From the NCBI GenBank assembly GCA_003138975.1, contig PLHQ01000095.1:2256-66249 (forward strand): 63,994 nt of DNA. Reading direction: 5' to 3'. The notes beneath the pieces were generated by a model. The model was given only the letters and a program-made list of their open reading frames with translations. It was not told the DNA's origin and did not search any database. Shown one piece after another: positions 33,300 to 42,748 of this stretch. Origin of the DNA: Acidobacteriaceae bacterium (GTDB taxonomy: Bacteria > Acidobacteriota > Terriglobia > Terriglobales > Acidobacteriaceae). The first letter of the stretch is position 1. Every line of letters begins with the position of its first letter. A program made the position numbers and the translations under genes.

Positions 33300-36014
33300 C
33301 TACTCGATCTCCGGTCTCCACAATTGCTCTCCACCCAGCGAATGATAAAAGCCCCAAGCCGCCAGCGCCACCACGCTGAGCAGCGCCAGAACGGAGGTTG
33401 GCATGTACCACGCCGAGAGATCGGCGGTGAACGGGACATTGCCCAGCATATTGATGGTAAAGATCGCGCAAGCCAGCGGTATCAGTCCGAAGCGGTACAC
33501 GATCAGCACAGCGATGGCGTAAACCAAAATCTGCGACGGCAGTTCCACCGCCACGTACGAGGAAGTAAGTCCCTGAGGCAGCGCGTAGACGGCAACAAAG
33601 GCAATGGCAGCCAGCCAATCTTTGTGCAGCAGAAGTTTAAGTCCGAGGAGCAGAAAGAAGAACCCTAAAGTTCCCAGAATCGAAGCCGGAATCTGCATGA
33701 GCCACGCGCCCAGCGCCTCGCGCCCGCCCGCAACGTACTCGGTCTGAGCGATGCCGGGCGCCGCTCCCATGTGCATCATCGGAATATAGCGGAACTGAAA
33801 AATGAGAATCCACATCACGCCCAGCATCACGCCAAACAGAATATCGCGCCCCACCAGCGGATCGCGAAACTGCCCCGAAAGCAGGCGACTCCACGAAATG
33901 ATGGTCTGCGGCCAGCGCCGGCGTACCCACGGTTCGAGCGCCAGATACAACATCCAGGTCGTCCCGGAAACAAACAGTGCGGTGCTGACTGCAATGATGA
34001 ACACGCCGAGTGTATCGATACTGGGAACGAGATGCCCGCGGCACAGCCACAACAGTATCTCCAATGCAAACATCACGCACGCCAGCCGGAGCGCGCCTTC
34101 GCGGTCGCCGCGCCCCTGGCGATAATTCAGCCGCGCCACGCGAATCACCCCAAAAAAGAAACCGACGATCAGTACAATCGTGAGAATCTGTCGCACTTTC
34201 TTTCCCGGGGATTGCTCAGTCTTCATGCGGTCCGGTTTGGTCCAGTCTCCAATGAGCGCGAAGAAGACCGGCTTGCCATGCCACGAAGCAGCCTCCACGC
34301 GCAGCGGCCGCGTTGTTCCCGGCCACGTTCCCGTCCACGCCATGCGCGCATCGGACGAGGCCAGCGAGTTCCACATCGGCTCCGCCTTCTGAAACTGCGC
34401 CGCATCAAGTCCCGCAGCGGCGAAGAGCACATTCCAGTCAAACGCCGCCGACTGCCCACTCGCACTTTCCTTCTGCGGAGGGATCGCCTGGAAATATGTC
34501 AGCCGTCCCTGCGGATCGAGTTCCACATTGATCATCCCCGAAAGCACCGTCGGAGGATCGTCGCGCGTCACAATCCCAGGATTGAGCAACTGGTCGCGAA
34601 AACCCTCCGCGACCATGTCATCGGGACTTTGCCTGTACCAGAAGCGAAGCACTGAAGGCCGCGCGGCTAACACAGCATCCCAGTTGGGATGAGGCTTGTC
34701 GTTCTTCTCCACGTATTCCTGGAAGTCGCTGTCATTCTGAAGGTCGAACGCACTATCGAGAGGCTTCTCCGGATATCCCAGCTGTGCGATGATCTCTCTC
34801 GCCTTGTGCCTAAGCACTTCCGGCGTCAGCTCCAGCCGCATCTTCTCCAGCCCGCTGTAATGAATGCCCAGAAACGTGACTAGTCCCAAACCCAGCAGCA
34901 CAGACGCAAGGCAGGCGACCGCAAGCCGCGGACGCAGCCCAGCCGTTTCCCCGGACGCCGCCACCATTTGTGGCGAAGGCGTCTCCCCCGCCGCTAGCGC
35001 CGCCGCCAGCGGATCACCCCCCGGCAGGGCCGCTGCCACGCTGAGAACCGTCGCCGGCCGCGCCGAAGGCTCGGTCTCGAGGCAGCGGAGGATGACGCGC
35101 TCGATAACCGGATTGAGGTCCTTCACCAGCGACGAAGGCCGGCTCAGAGTTCTGTCGCCGCCAGTCCGTATCTTTTCGGCAGCCTTCTCCGAGAAAGCCC
35201 GCTTGCCGGTGAAGACTTCGTACAACACCAGACCTAGCGAATAGATGTCACTGCGAGTGCTGACTTCTTTTCCCGCCAACTGCTCCGGCGCCATGTAGGC
35301 GGGAGTGCCGCTGCGCACCTCGGCTCCTTGAATCTGATCGGCGACTCCGGCCAATCCGAAGTCGGTGATCACCACCTGACCGCGTCCATCGAGCATGATG
35401 TTCGCGGGCTTCAGGTCGCGGTGAAGCACGCCCTTGGTGTGTGCGGCGGCCAATCCGGCGCAGAGTTGGCGAGCAATGTCGAGGGCTTTGTCTTCGGGCA
35501 GGCGGCCGATGCGCCGCAGCAGCGAGGCCAAATCTTCCCCATCCACATATTCCATGGTGAAGAAGGTGTGACCTTCAATCCCGCCTACGTCGTAGACGCG
35601 GCAAACGTTGGGATGAGAAACGCGCCGAGCGATCCGCACTTCATTCTTGAAACGCTCGAGTAGACCTTCATCGCGCGCAGCCTCATCAGGCAAAAATTTT
35701 AGAGCCACGGCTTGGCCCAGCGTGAGATCGTCGGCGCGATACACCTCGCCCATACCACCTTTTCCCAGCAGCGCAATAATCCGATAACGTCCAGCCAGCA
35801 GACGACCTGGAAGGAAGCAGCCTTCGCTCAGCGATTCGGCGGAACTGGATGGTCGCGACGAAGTTGCGGACTTGGGCCGAGGCGGCAAAGGCGATGTTGC
35901 CGTGGCGAGGTCCAGTGTGGCGAGATCGTCCGTGTTGCCGGCGGGCGCTCCGCATGCCGAGCAGAAGCGTGCGTTTGCCTGCGTGTCAGTACCACAGGAT
36001 GAGCACTTAGACAT
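33300..36014 (-). CDS. Membrane Ser/Thr protein kinase with N-terminal zinc ribbon and polytopic C terminus
   Basis: A 904-residue protein. Residues 4-24 are a zinc ribbon (CSSCGTDTQANARFCSACG). The Hanks-type kinase domain covers about 75-340: YRIIALLGKGGMGEVYRADD (P loop), ALKFLP (catalytic Lys), GVLHRDLKPANIMLDG (catalytic loop), ITDFGLAG (metal loop), GTPAYMAPEQLAG and RSDIYSLGLVLYEVF. A transmembrane helix follows (LAVACLASVLLGLGLVTFLG), then an extracytoplasmic domain of about 220 residues. The last 300 residues hold some eight hydrophobic segments. The combination suggests a receptor kinase or one joined to a transporter-like sensor; ligand unknown. Substrates are not identifiable. Alone on its strand here. 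Confidence 0.87.
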   Translation of the reverse strand: MSKCSSCGTDTQANARFCSACGAPAGNTDDLATLDLATATSPLPPRPKSATSSRPSSSAESLSEGCFLPGRLLAGRYRIIALLGKGGMGEVYRADDLTLGQAVALKFLPDEAARDEGLLERFKNEVRIARRVSHPNVCRVYDVGGIEGHTFFTMEYVDGEDLASLLRRIGRLPEDKALDIARQLCAGLAAAHTKGVLHRDLKPANIMLDGRGQVVITDFGLAGVADQIQGAEVRSGTPAYMAPEQLAGKEVSTRSDIYSLGLVLYEVFTGKRAFSEKAAEKIRTGGDRTLSRPSSLVKDLNPVIERVILRCLETEPSARPATVLSVAAALPGGDPLAAALAAGETPSPQMVAASGETAGLRPRLAVACLASVLLGLGLVTFLGIHYSGLEKMRLELTPEVLRHKAREIIAQLGYPEKPLDSAFDLQNDSDFQEYVEKNDKPHPNWDAVLAARPSVLRFWYRQSPDDMVAEGFRDQLLNPGIVTRDDPPTVLSGMINVELDPQGRLTYFQAIPPQKESASGQSAAFDWNVLFAAAGLDAAQFQKAEPMWNSLASSDARMAWTGTWPGTTRPLRVEAASWHGKPVFFALIGDWTKPDRMKTEQSPGKKVRQILTIVLIVGFFFGVIRVARLNYRQGRGDREGALRLACVMFALEILLWLCRGHLVPSIDTLGVFIIAVSTALFVSGTTWMLYLALEPWVRRRWPQTIISWSRLLSGQFRDPLVGRDILFGVMLGVMWILIFQFRYIPMMHMGAAPGIAQTEYVAGGREALGAWLMQIPASILGTLGFFFLLLGLKLLLHKDWLAAIAFVAVYALPQGLTSSYVAVELPSQILVYAIAVLIVYRFGLIPLACAIFTINMLGNVPFTADLSAWYMPTSVLALLSVVALAAWGFYHSLGGEQLWRPEIE

Positions 36015-36144
36015 AATTTTCCCGATACAGTCTACCGCTTCGGGATAAAAATCTGTTTTATTGATTCAGTTTGAAGTGTAGATCAGCGTTGAATGAACGA
36101 TCACATCTGTTAGCTGACACTTGGCTTGTATTAACATTCAAACG

Positions 36145-37734
36145 ATGAGTTCGCGGCTTTCTCGTTGGCTGGCTGATCCGCTGGTGCTGCTGTGTCTGAC
36201 GGCGGGTCTGCTTGCATTTGTTGTACAGTCCGGTGAGTTGGGTACAGCCGATACCATGCACCGGCTGCAAACCACGCACTGGCTCTGGACTTCCGAGCCG
36301 CAGGTTTTTCCCAACGATTATCCCGAGTTCGGCCTGCATGGCCGCGGAGGCCAGCTCTATGGCTGGTATGGAATCGGTCAGTCGCTGCTCATGCTGCCCG
36401 CCGATCTTGTGGGTACGTGGATCGCGCATTGGGGCATTTTTTCTGACTACGAAGACGATCCCCAGGTGCGCGCCATTGTGGTCAGCTATCTCACCAGCAT
36501 TCTGGTAAATGTGCTCACGGCGCTGGTGGGCTTTCGCCTGCTCCGCCAGTTGCGATTCAGCGCGGGGGAATCGGTGTTGGGCTTGCTGGCGCTGATGTTC
36601 TGCACTACGTACCTGCATTACACGCAGAACATGGCGGAGAACAACTACATCATGCTGCTGACGCTGTCCGGATTTTCGTTTCAATATGAGTGGCTGCGAA
36701 CCGGAAGCAGGCGGGCGGTGTTGGTGGGTTCAGCCGCTCTTGGGCTGAACTTGTTGACGCGGCTGACCACCGCCCTCGATCTTGTGGCTGCAGGCGTTTT
36801 TCTTCTTCTCGTGCTTTGGTTTGAACGGGTGCGAGGACGCGAACTGTGGCACTGGTTGGTGGCTTACTGCAAGGTCGCCGCTCCCGTCTATGTGTTTTTC
36901 TGCCTGGTTGACCGGCTGTACCAGTTCTACCGTTTCGGATCATTTACCAACACCTACGTGTCGCTGTTTGCCAAGGAGCATCGGTTGCAAGACCCAACGC
37001 TTCCGGCGAATTTTCCCTGGAGCACTCCCTTTTATGAGGGTTTCTTGGGCGCTCTGTTCAAGCCGGAGAAGTCGATTTTTCTTTTCGATCCTTTGCTGGT
37101 GCTGGCCATTCTGCTTTTGGTTGTATTGTGGAGTCGCTTGTCGGCAGAAGTGCACGCCTATGGTCTGACTTCGCTTCTTCTTCTGCTTGGCTATATCAGT
37201 TTCTATGCGAGATATACCTATTGGGCGGGAGATTTCGCTTGGGGCGATCGTTACGTTTCAACCTCGGTGGAATTGGCAGCGCTGCTTGCCGTGCCGTTGT
37301 TGCTACGTTATCGCGTCAATTTGAGCGCATGGATCTGGCGCGCCGCAGTGGTGTTGATTGGCACCAGCCTGATCATCCAGCTTGCTTCGCTGGCGTTCTG
37401 GCTGCCGCTGGAGATTTATCAGATGGAGACGCTGGGCCATCCCACGTTCGTAATCGCGCTGCGCTTCAAGAACATTGCCGCATTCGCGCTGGGCAAGATG
37501 GATGCCTGGGGGCTCAACACCGAGGCCATGCACTGGGATGAATGGGATTACGTTCACATCACGACGTGGAATTTCTTGCCGTTCCTGCTACGAAGGGTGG
37601 GAACGGCCCCGAAATGGGTGGTGGATGTGGCGTTTGCGGCGTGGGTGGCGGGGACTGCGGCCCTGACGTGGGTTTTATTTCGCCTGCGAAACACCATTCG
37701 GACGGCTCAGCCTCATCCGCGGCTCGGTGGATGA
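36145..37734 (+). CDS. Polytopic membrane protein, glycosyltransferase 39/ArnT-like
   Basis: A 529-residue integral membrane protein with about eleven to twelve hydrophobic segments. The N-terminal loop after the first segment (TADTMHRLQTTHWLWTSEPQ) has an early Asp-like acidic pair placed as in the GT-C fold, where a catalytic Asp sits in the first extracytoplasmic loop. WGDRYVSTSVELAALLAVPL and WAGDFAW are motifs of dolichyl- or undecaprenyl-phosphate-sugar mannosyltransferase-like families (PMT_2). The function is likely transfer of a lipid-linked sugar to a cell-envelope acceptor; not proven. ATG 36145 is chosen; an in-frame TTG at 36121 is an alternative. It is divergent from the kinase gene. 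Confidence 0.6.
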   Translation: MSSRLSRWLADPLVLLCLTAGLLAFVVQSGELGTADTMHRLQTTHWLWTSEPQVFPNDYPEFGLHGRGGQLYGWYGIGQSLLMLPADLVGTWIAHWGIFSDYEDDPQVRAIVVSYLTSILVNVLTALVGFRLLRQLRFSAGESVLGLLALMFCTTYLHYTQNMAENNYIMLLTLSGFSFQYEWLRTGSRRAVLVGSAALGLNLLTRLTTALDLVAAGVFLLLVLWFERVRGRELWHWLVAYCKVAAPVYVFFCLVDRLYQFYRFGSFTNTYVSLFAKEHRLQDPTLPANFPWSTPFYEGFLGALFKPEKSIFLFDPLLVLAILLLVVLWSRLSAEVHAYGLTSLLLLLGYISFYARYTYWAGDFAWGDRYVSTSVELAALLAVPLLLRYRVNLSAWIWRAAVVLIGTSLIIQLASLAFWLPLEIYQMETLGHPTFVIALRFKNIAAFALGKMDAWGLNTEAMHWDEWDYVHITTWNFLPFLLRRVGTAPKWVVDVAFAAWVAGTAALTWVLFRLRNTIRTAQPHPRLGG

Positions 37735-37803
37735 AACCAGCCAGACGAGCGAACTAGTTGAGGAAAGTTGGTTGCAGACCTTCGTGTTCAAGCGATGAAA
37801 GGT

Positions 37804-38526
37804 TCAGTCGTACTTCTCGTACCGAATGGACCTTCTATCCCAGCCTAGCGACTTCAGCAACTCGCGATTGGCTTCGACCATTTTGTCGAGCCCACAGATG
37901 TAGGCGTGCACATCGGACCGGCCTTGAGCAATTTCCGTAAGGTGCTGCTGCACATAGCCGCGCAGGCCTTGCCATTCTTCGTCGGGGCGGCTGAGGGTTG
38001 GTGAGTAGTGAAAGTTGGAGTGCCGACCGGCGAGACGCATGAACTCGTCATGGTAATAGATATCTCTTTCGTAGCGGTTGCCAAATAACAGCCAGAGTTG
38101 CTTCCCCTGATGTTGCGCCTCATCTGCGAACAGCCACTGAAGCATTGAGCGGAACGGAGCAATGCCCGTGCCGGTCGCGATGAATATGGTATCGCGCATG
38201 GGTGGCCGGAGAATGAAGTCGCCGAATGGTCCCTGAAGCGAAACCTCCTCACCTTCCTTCATACCACAGAGGAAGTTCGACATAAATCCATCCTGCACGC
38301 GGTTCAGACAAAGTGCGAAGCGATTGGTGTCGACGGGCGGCGAGCAGATGGAATAGGCGCGAGTAATTTCTTCTCCGTCTGGTTTCGGTTGCCGGAAAGA
38401 GAGCCACTGTCCCGCGACAAAGCTAAAGCGCTTTACTCCGAGCATATCGAATTCAAGGTGTTTAGTGAACTCAGATAGCGGGACGGAGCACACCAGGCGC
38501 GCAGTAAAGGTTTGGGACGGAGACAT
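37804..38526 (-). CDS. Ferredoxin-NADP reductase-like flavoprotein
   Basis: A 240-residue FAD-dependent oxidoreductase. The FAD domain has SFVAGQWLSFRQPK and the RAYSICSPP motif (RxYSxxS) binding the isoalloxazine phosphates. The nucleotide-binding half begins IATGTGIAPFRSMLQWLF, then LWLLFGNRYERDIYYHDEF. CGLDKMVEANRELLKSLG near the end is the conserved CG-x-x-x-M segment. It likely shuttles electrons between NADPH and ferredoxin or flavodoxin, or serves an oxygenase. No [2Fe-2S] domain is attached, unlike in reductase fusions. ATG 38526 is preferred to 38556. It lies 71 bases downstream of glmS on the same strand. Confidence 0.85.
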   Translation of the reverse strand: MSPSQTFTARLVCSVPLSEFTKHLEFDMLGVKRFSFVAGQWLSFRQPKPDGEEITRAYSICSPPVDTNRFALCLNRVQDGFMSNFLCGMKEGEEVSLQGPFGDFILRPPMRDTIFIATGTGIAPFRSMLQWLFADEAQHQGKQLWLLFGNRYERDIYYHDEFMRLAGRHSNFHYSPTLSRPDEEWQGLRGYVQQHLTEIAQGRSDVHAYICGLDKMVEANRELLKSLGWDRRSIRYEKYD

Positions 38527-38597
38527 CAAGTATGTAGATGAGATCGATCCGCGCAAAGAAGCGAAAGCCCGCGACGCTCGGAGGCTGTGAGGCTCGA

Positions 38598-40472
38598 CTA
38601 CTCAACGGTAACTGACTTGGCCAAATTCCTCGGCTGATCCACGTCGCAGCCACGGCGGACCGCGATGTGGTAGGCCAGCAACTGCAGCGGAACGATTTCG
38701 AGAATCGGGGAAAGCTCCTCTGGCGCAGCCGGAACGTAAAGGACATGGTCGGCGGCTTCTTTGATCTCTTCATCGCCCTCGGTGGCCAGCGCGATCACCA
38801 CGCCAGAGCGTGCTTTCACTTCTTTCAGGTTTGACATCGTCTTCTCGTAGCGCAGCATCGAGTCGGGATCGTTAGCGTCCCGGGTAGCGATAATGACCAC
38901 AGGAAGGTTCTCGTCAATCAACGCGTTAGGGCCGTGTTTCATCTCGCCCGCGGGATATCCCTCGGCATGGATATAGGAAATTTCCTTCAGCTTCAGCGCG
39001 CCTTCGAGAGCGATGGGATAGTGAATGCCGCGGCCGAGGAAAAGAAAATCTTGTGCTCGCTGGAATCGTTTGGCCAGGTCTTCGCATTTTTCGTCGTGGG
39101 TAAGGATGTTTTCGAGCTTGCCGGGGATGAGCGTAAGCTCCTGGGCTGCGGTGCGGGTTTGCCCGGCGGTCATCGCGCCGCGAGCCTGAGCAAGGTACAG
39201 AGCGAACAGATAGAGAGCGGTTAGTTGGCAGGTGAATGCCTTGGTAGACGCCACGCCGATCTCGGGACCGGCGTGCGTGTAGATAGTTCCGGCGGCTTCG
39301 CGAGTGATCATGGAGCCGACCACGTTGCAAATGGCAAGAGTGTGCGAGCCTTTAGCTTTAGCTTCGCGCTGAGCAGCGATGGTGTCGGCGGTTTCGCCGG
39401 ATTGTGAAATCACGAGTGTGATCGTGTTCTCACCGACGATGGGATCGCGATAGCGCCATTCGCTGGCGTAATCGACCTCGACCGGAACGCGGGCGAAACT
39501 CTCGATCATGAACTTACCGGCTTGTCCGGCGTGCCAACTTGTGCCGCAGGCCACGATGTTGATCTTTCTTGCGGCGCGGAATTCGGCCTCGCTGATTTGC
39601 ATTTCGTCCAGAAAGATCTGGCCGGTATCGAGGGAAACTCGTCCCAGGGTGGTGTCGCGGACGGCGCGCGGCTGCTCGTAAATTTCCTTGAGCATGAAGT
39701 GCTTGAAGCCGCCCTTTTCCGCCATGATTGGGTCCCAAGTCACGTGCTGTACCTGGCGCTGGATCGGCTTTCCGTCGAAATCGGTCAGCTGGACGCCTGC
39801 GGGGGTGACAACGGCGAGGTCGCCATCGGCGAGAAAGAAAATGTCGCGCGTGTGGTAAAGAATCGCGGGAACGTCGGAGGCGACAAAGTATTCGTCGTTG
39901 CCCAGGCCGATCACAAGTGGAGGTCCGTTCCGTGCGGCCACAATTTTGTTAGGATCGTCGACGGAGATGACCCCCAGAGCAAAGACTCCGCTGAGTTCCT
40001 TCACGGTGCGGCGAACCGCCTCCTCGAGAGTGGGCCGATGGCCGTTGCCAGTTTTGAAAAGATGCTTTTCGATCAGATGAGCGATGACTTCGGTATCGGT
40101 TTCAGTCGAGAACTTGTGGCCTTCCTCGATCAGCTTCTTCTTGAGGCTGAGATAGTTCTCGACGATGCCGTTGTGTACGACCACGATTTTGCCGGTGCAG
40201 TCGCGATGAGGGTGAGCGTTTTCTTCCGTGGGACGTCCGTGAGTGGCCCAGCGGGTGTGGCCAATGCCGTAGGTGCCGTTGAGCGGCTTGAGGCGGATGG
40301 CTTCTTCCAGATTGCGCAGCTTGCCTTCCGCCCGCCGGAGCTGCAGCTTGTCCCCGTTGCCGGCGACGGCAATTCCAGCCGAATCATAACCGCGATACTC
40401 GAGCCGTCTAAGGCCCTCAATGATGATTGGGACAACCTCTTTCTTGCCGACATAGCCAACAATTCCACACAT
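38598..40472 (-). CDS. glmS: Glutamine-fructose-6-phosphate aminotransferase (isomerizing)
   Basis: A 624-residue enzyme making glucosamine-6-phosphate for peptidoglycan and lipopolysaccharide. The N terminus [20 protein letters not shown] exposes the catalytic Cys2 after Met removal. The glutaminase domain covers residues 1-240, followed by two SIS domains: [20 protein letters not shown] with [20 protein letters not shown], and [20 protein letters not shown] with [20 protein letters not shown]. The C terminus ends [11 protein letters not shown], as usual. No ribozyme-like leader is visible between it and purS (17 bases), so glmS-ribozyme control is unlikely. It is probably in an operon with purS upstream. 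Confidence 0.97.
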   Translation of the reverse strand: MCGIVGYVGKKEVVPIIIEGLRRLEYRGYDSAGIAVAGNGDKLQLRRAEGKLRNLEEAIRLKPLNGTYGIGHTRWATHGRPTEENAHPHRDCTGKIVVVHNGIVENYLSLKKKLIEEGHKFSTETDTEVIAHLIEKHLFKTGNGHRPTLEEAVRRTVKELSGVFALGVISVDDPNKIVAARNGPPLVIGLGNDEYFVASDVPAILYHTRDIFFLADGDLAVVTPAGVQLTDFDGKPIQRQVQHVTWDPIMAEKGGFKHFMLKEIYEQPRAVRDTTLGRVSLDTGQIFLDEMQISEAEFRAARKINIVACGTSWHAGQAGKFMIESFARVPVEVDYASEWRYRDPIVGENTITLVISQSGETADTIAAQREAKAKGSHTLAICNVVGSMITREAAGTIYTHAGPEIGVASTKAFTCQLTALYLFALYLAQARGAMTAGQTRTAAQELTLIPGKLENILTHDEKCEDLAKRFQRAQDFLFLGRGIHYPIALEGALKLKEISYIHAEGYPAGEMKHGPNALIDENLPVVIIATRDANDPDSMLRYEKTMSNLKEVKARSGVVIALATEGDEEIKEAADHVLYVPAAPEELSPILEIVPLQLLAYHIAVRRGCDVDQPRNLAKSVTVE

Positions 40473-40489
40473 GAGGACACTCCGGAAAT

Positions 40490-40735
40490 TCAGTCTGCGA
40501 GGGAGCAGTGAAACTCTTCAATGACCGGGTTTGTGAGAACCTCTCGAGCAATGCGCTCGACTTCGGTTCGCGCCTCTTCGCGGCTTAGCCCGCCATCCAG
40601 CGTCAGTTCGAAATACTTTCCCTGGCGGACTTCCTCCAAACCCTTGTAGCCCATCTTCTTGAGCGCGCCCTGGATAGTCTTGCCTTGAGGATCGAGGACA
40701 CTTTTCTTGAGCGAGACGTAAACGTAGGCTTTCAT
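40490..40735 (-). CDS. purS: Phosphoribosylformylglycinamidine synthase subunit PurS
   Basis: An 81-residue subunit of the three-part FGAM synthase (PurSQL) in purine synthesis, which bridges PurQ and Pur[21 protein letters not shown] and [18 protein letters not shown] match the typical PurS sequence, ending in NPVIEEFHC. The length is normal. purQ and purL are not in the window, an unusual separation. The gene lies 17 bases before glmS on the same strand, so it is cotranscribed with it. Confidence 0.92.
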   Translation of the reverse strand: MKAYVYVSLKKSVLDPQGKTIQGALKKMGYKGLEEVRQGKYFELTLDGGLSREEARTEVERIAREVLTNPVIEEFHCSLAD

Positions 40736-40883
40736 GGAAAATTAATTATACGTCAGGGCTAGCGAAGGCCTACCAAGCGGGAGGCAAAGGGAAGGACAAC
40801 TTAGTTACGGAAGTGTAACTATTTGCGAAGACACCGAAGAAAGCCAACGGTCTCACGGAGCAACTGGTTTGATGGCTCAACCT

Positions 40884-41129
40884 TTACCTGCTGAGTTGTT
40901 CGATCCTCCTTTCTAAGTCAGCCTTAGCTTGCTCCAGCATCGCGCGATGTCGGCCGTCGTGGCTGCGATCCAGTTGTTGAACTATGTTTTGGAGGGAGAG
41001 GCGAAGGTTCTCTGTTTCGCGCTGCCGAGCCGCCTCTTCCCGCGTCAGGCGCGGCTTTCCGGGTGTGGTTCTGGTGGCAGCGTCTTCCTGTTGCGCCTCA
41101 ATCGACTTGCTTCCCCAGCCCCGGGCCAT
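40884..41129 (-). CDS. Small hypothetical protein with coiled coil (81 aa)
   Basis: I do not recognise a family. The first 35 residues are polar and disordered (SIEAQQEDAATRTTPGKPRL), and the rest is a long charged helix (EAARQRETENLRLSLQNIVQ, ending MLEQAKADLERRIEQLSR) that probably forms a coiled coil. Upstream (plus coordinates 40802-40819) stands an AGTTAC-N6-GTAACT inverted repeat beyond its 3' end, not its start. A Crp/Fnr remnant lies divergent to it. Confidence 0.5.
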   Translation of the reverse strand: MARGWGSKSIEAQQEDAATRTTPGKPRLTREEAARQRETENLRLSLQNIVQQLDRSHDGRHRAMLEQAKADLERRIEQLSR

Positions 41130-41189
41130 GAGCTGATTATAGTCCGCCGTGGATCTCTTTCGAAACGTCGGACCAACTGTTGAGGATGC

Positions 41190-41664
41190 ATGGAGTTAAT
41201 GACGGTAATGCAAAACGAGAGCGAGGTAGCTGTGCACGCCGCACAGTCGTTAAGGCGCGAATTCCAGGGTGCCTATCGCGACATTCACGACCTAAGTTCT
41301 GGCCCGTTCGTCATCGGGAAAACTGGCCAGACTGCTTTTGTCTTGCGCTCCGCTGGGCCCCCAACAATCGGACGAACAGCGGCTGCGTTCCGCCATGACC
41401 CATGAGGAGATGGCCCAGAGGATTGGTTCGTCGCGGGAGACGGTCACGAGATTGCTAAGTCATCTGAAGAAAAAGAGGCTGATCCGGATCGAAGGAACGA
41501 CGCTCGTGATTCGCGACCGGACCGGGTTGGAGGCTCTGGCGGTTGAACCCTCCCCCCGGGAGGCCGGCGGGAAACTCGGCCGGCCTCCAAATTTCATGCT
41601 CGACCGATCTGGCCCGTTCGAGGTCGAGCAAGAAGTGAGTTCGATTTGTATACTGGCACGCTGA
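41190..41664 (+). pseudogene. Crp/Fnr-family regulator, truncated and frameshifted
   Basis: The frame from 41190 reads VMQNESEVAVHAAQSL and FQGAYRDIHDL, the long dimerisation helix that joins the two domains of a Crp/Fnr protein. Near 41295-41300 the homology jumps by +1 into another frame that continues LARSSSGKLARLLLS, SDEQRLRSAMTHEEMAQ and SSRETVTRLLSHLKKKRLIR, the winged helix-turn-helix, then IEGTTLVIRDRTGLEAL. One single-base change breaks the gene. The N-terminal effector domain is also missing. Past about 41550 the frame runs on to 41664 without similarity. It is a dead transcription factor, or carries a sequencing frameshift in addition to a true deletion. Confidence 0.65.
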
Positions 41665-41798
41665 TTAAGGATCTTCTTGGCTTGGGGGAAAGAGCCGAGC
41701 AAGCCGCCGCTTTGAGGGCAAGCACAACTTTCCTCCCGGCAGCGGCGAGCAACGCGGGGATGGTAGACAAAGGGAAGACCAGGACAGGACGGGGCAAC

Positions 41799-42578
41799 TC
41801 AGAGACCGAAAAGCTCCCGCAGCCGCTTGGTTTGAGCGCGGCTGACTGGAATCTCGCTCTGCTTCTTGTCATCCATGCGCAACTGATACGAACTCTTGAA
41901 CCAGGGCACGACTTCACGAATTCGATTGATGTTCACCAGGTAGGAGCGGTGAGCGCGCCAGAACAAGGCCTGATCCAAACTGGCGAGTAGTTCCTCCAAA
42001 GTGCGGCAGTTGGAGTGTCCCTCCATGCCCGACGCGCCCGCTGTGACCACCGTGATCACCCCGTCTTCGATCGAGGCATAGCAGATTTCCTTCTGGTCCA
42101 CGAGAAACATTCGGCCGACGGCCTTGAGCAGTATTTTCGAGCTCTGGGTTTTTGGCGCCTGCAGCATCCGCACCAGAGTGTCGATCTTTTCTGCCGGCAG
42201 TCCCTCGGCTTCCTGTTGCGTGCGCGCTTTCTGCACCGACTGCGCAACCCGTTTCTTGTCGAAAGGCTTTAGGAGATAATCCACGGCATTGACCTCAAAG
42301 GCCTTTACCGCGTACTGGTCAAATGCTGTGGCGAAGACGATCTTGGGTAGGGGGATCTTCTTGTCGAGAAGCTTCTTGATCACGCCGAAGCCGTCGAGCC
42401 CCGGCATTTGGACGTCGAGGAAAACGAGGTCTGGACTATGTTCCTTGATGAGGCTGATGGCCTCAAGTCCATTTTTTCCTTGGGCTACAACATTCACGTC
42501 ACCGAGATTCTTTAACAGGTAGGCAAGTTCATCGCGGGCGAGTTGCTCATCGTCCACAATTACCGCGGAAAGCGTCAT
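41799..42578 (-). CDS. LytTR-family response regulator
   Basis: A 259-residue two-component regulator. The receiver domain starts SAVIVDDEQLARDELAYLLK, with phospho-Asp in DLVFLDVQMPGLDGFGVIKK, and FATAFDQYAVKAFEVNAVDY then LLKPFDK for the conserved Thr/Ser-like and Lys positions. The C-terminal LytTR DNA-binding domain (about residues 150-259) has ILLKAVGRMFLVDQKEICYA, the FWRAHRSYLVNINRIREVVP signature and a tail of KSEIPVSRAQTKRLRELF type. No sensor kinase is adjacent, so the partner is elsewhere. It could control envelope or motility genes; targets unknown. Confidence 0.9.
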   Translation of the reverse strand: MTLSAVIVDDEQLARDELAYLLKNLGDVNVVAQGKNGLEAISLIKEHSPDLVFLDVQMPGLDGFGVIKKLLDKKIPLPKIVFATAFDQYAVKAFEVNAVDYLLKPFDKKRVAQSVQKARTQQEAEGLPAEKIDTLVRMLQAPKTQSSKILLKAVGRMFLVDQKEICYASIEDGVITVVTAGASGMEGHSNCRTLEELLASLDQALFWRAHRSYLVNINRIREVVPWFKSSYQLRMDDKKQSEIPVSRAQTKRLRELFGL

Positions 42579-42748
42579 TCCGTCTCCTGAGAGTGAGCAG
42601 ACTCTAACAAAAAGTATAGCGATGGTGTTTTGCCGCAGTCAACGCGGCTGCGGAACAGTTTGCCACCCTGGCCTTCAGTCCGGTTGCTGCATTATGCCGC
42701 GGGCATCTTAGTGAAGCCCGCCGGCAGACGAGCGTTTCACTCCTCCGG

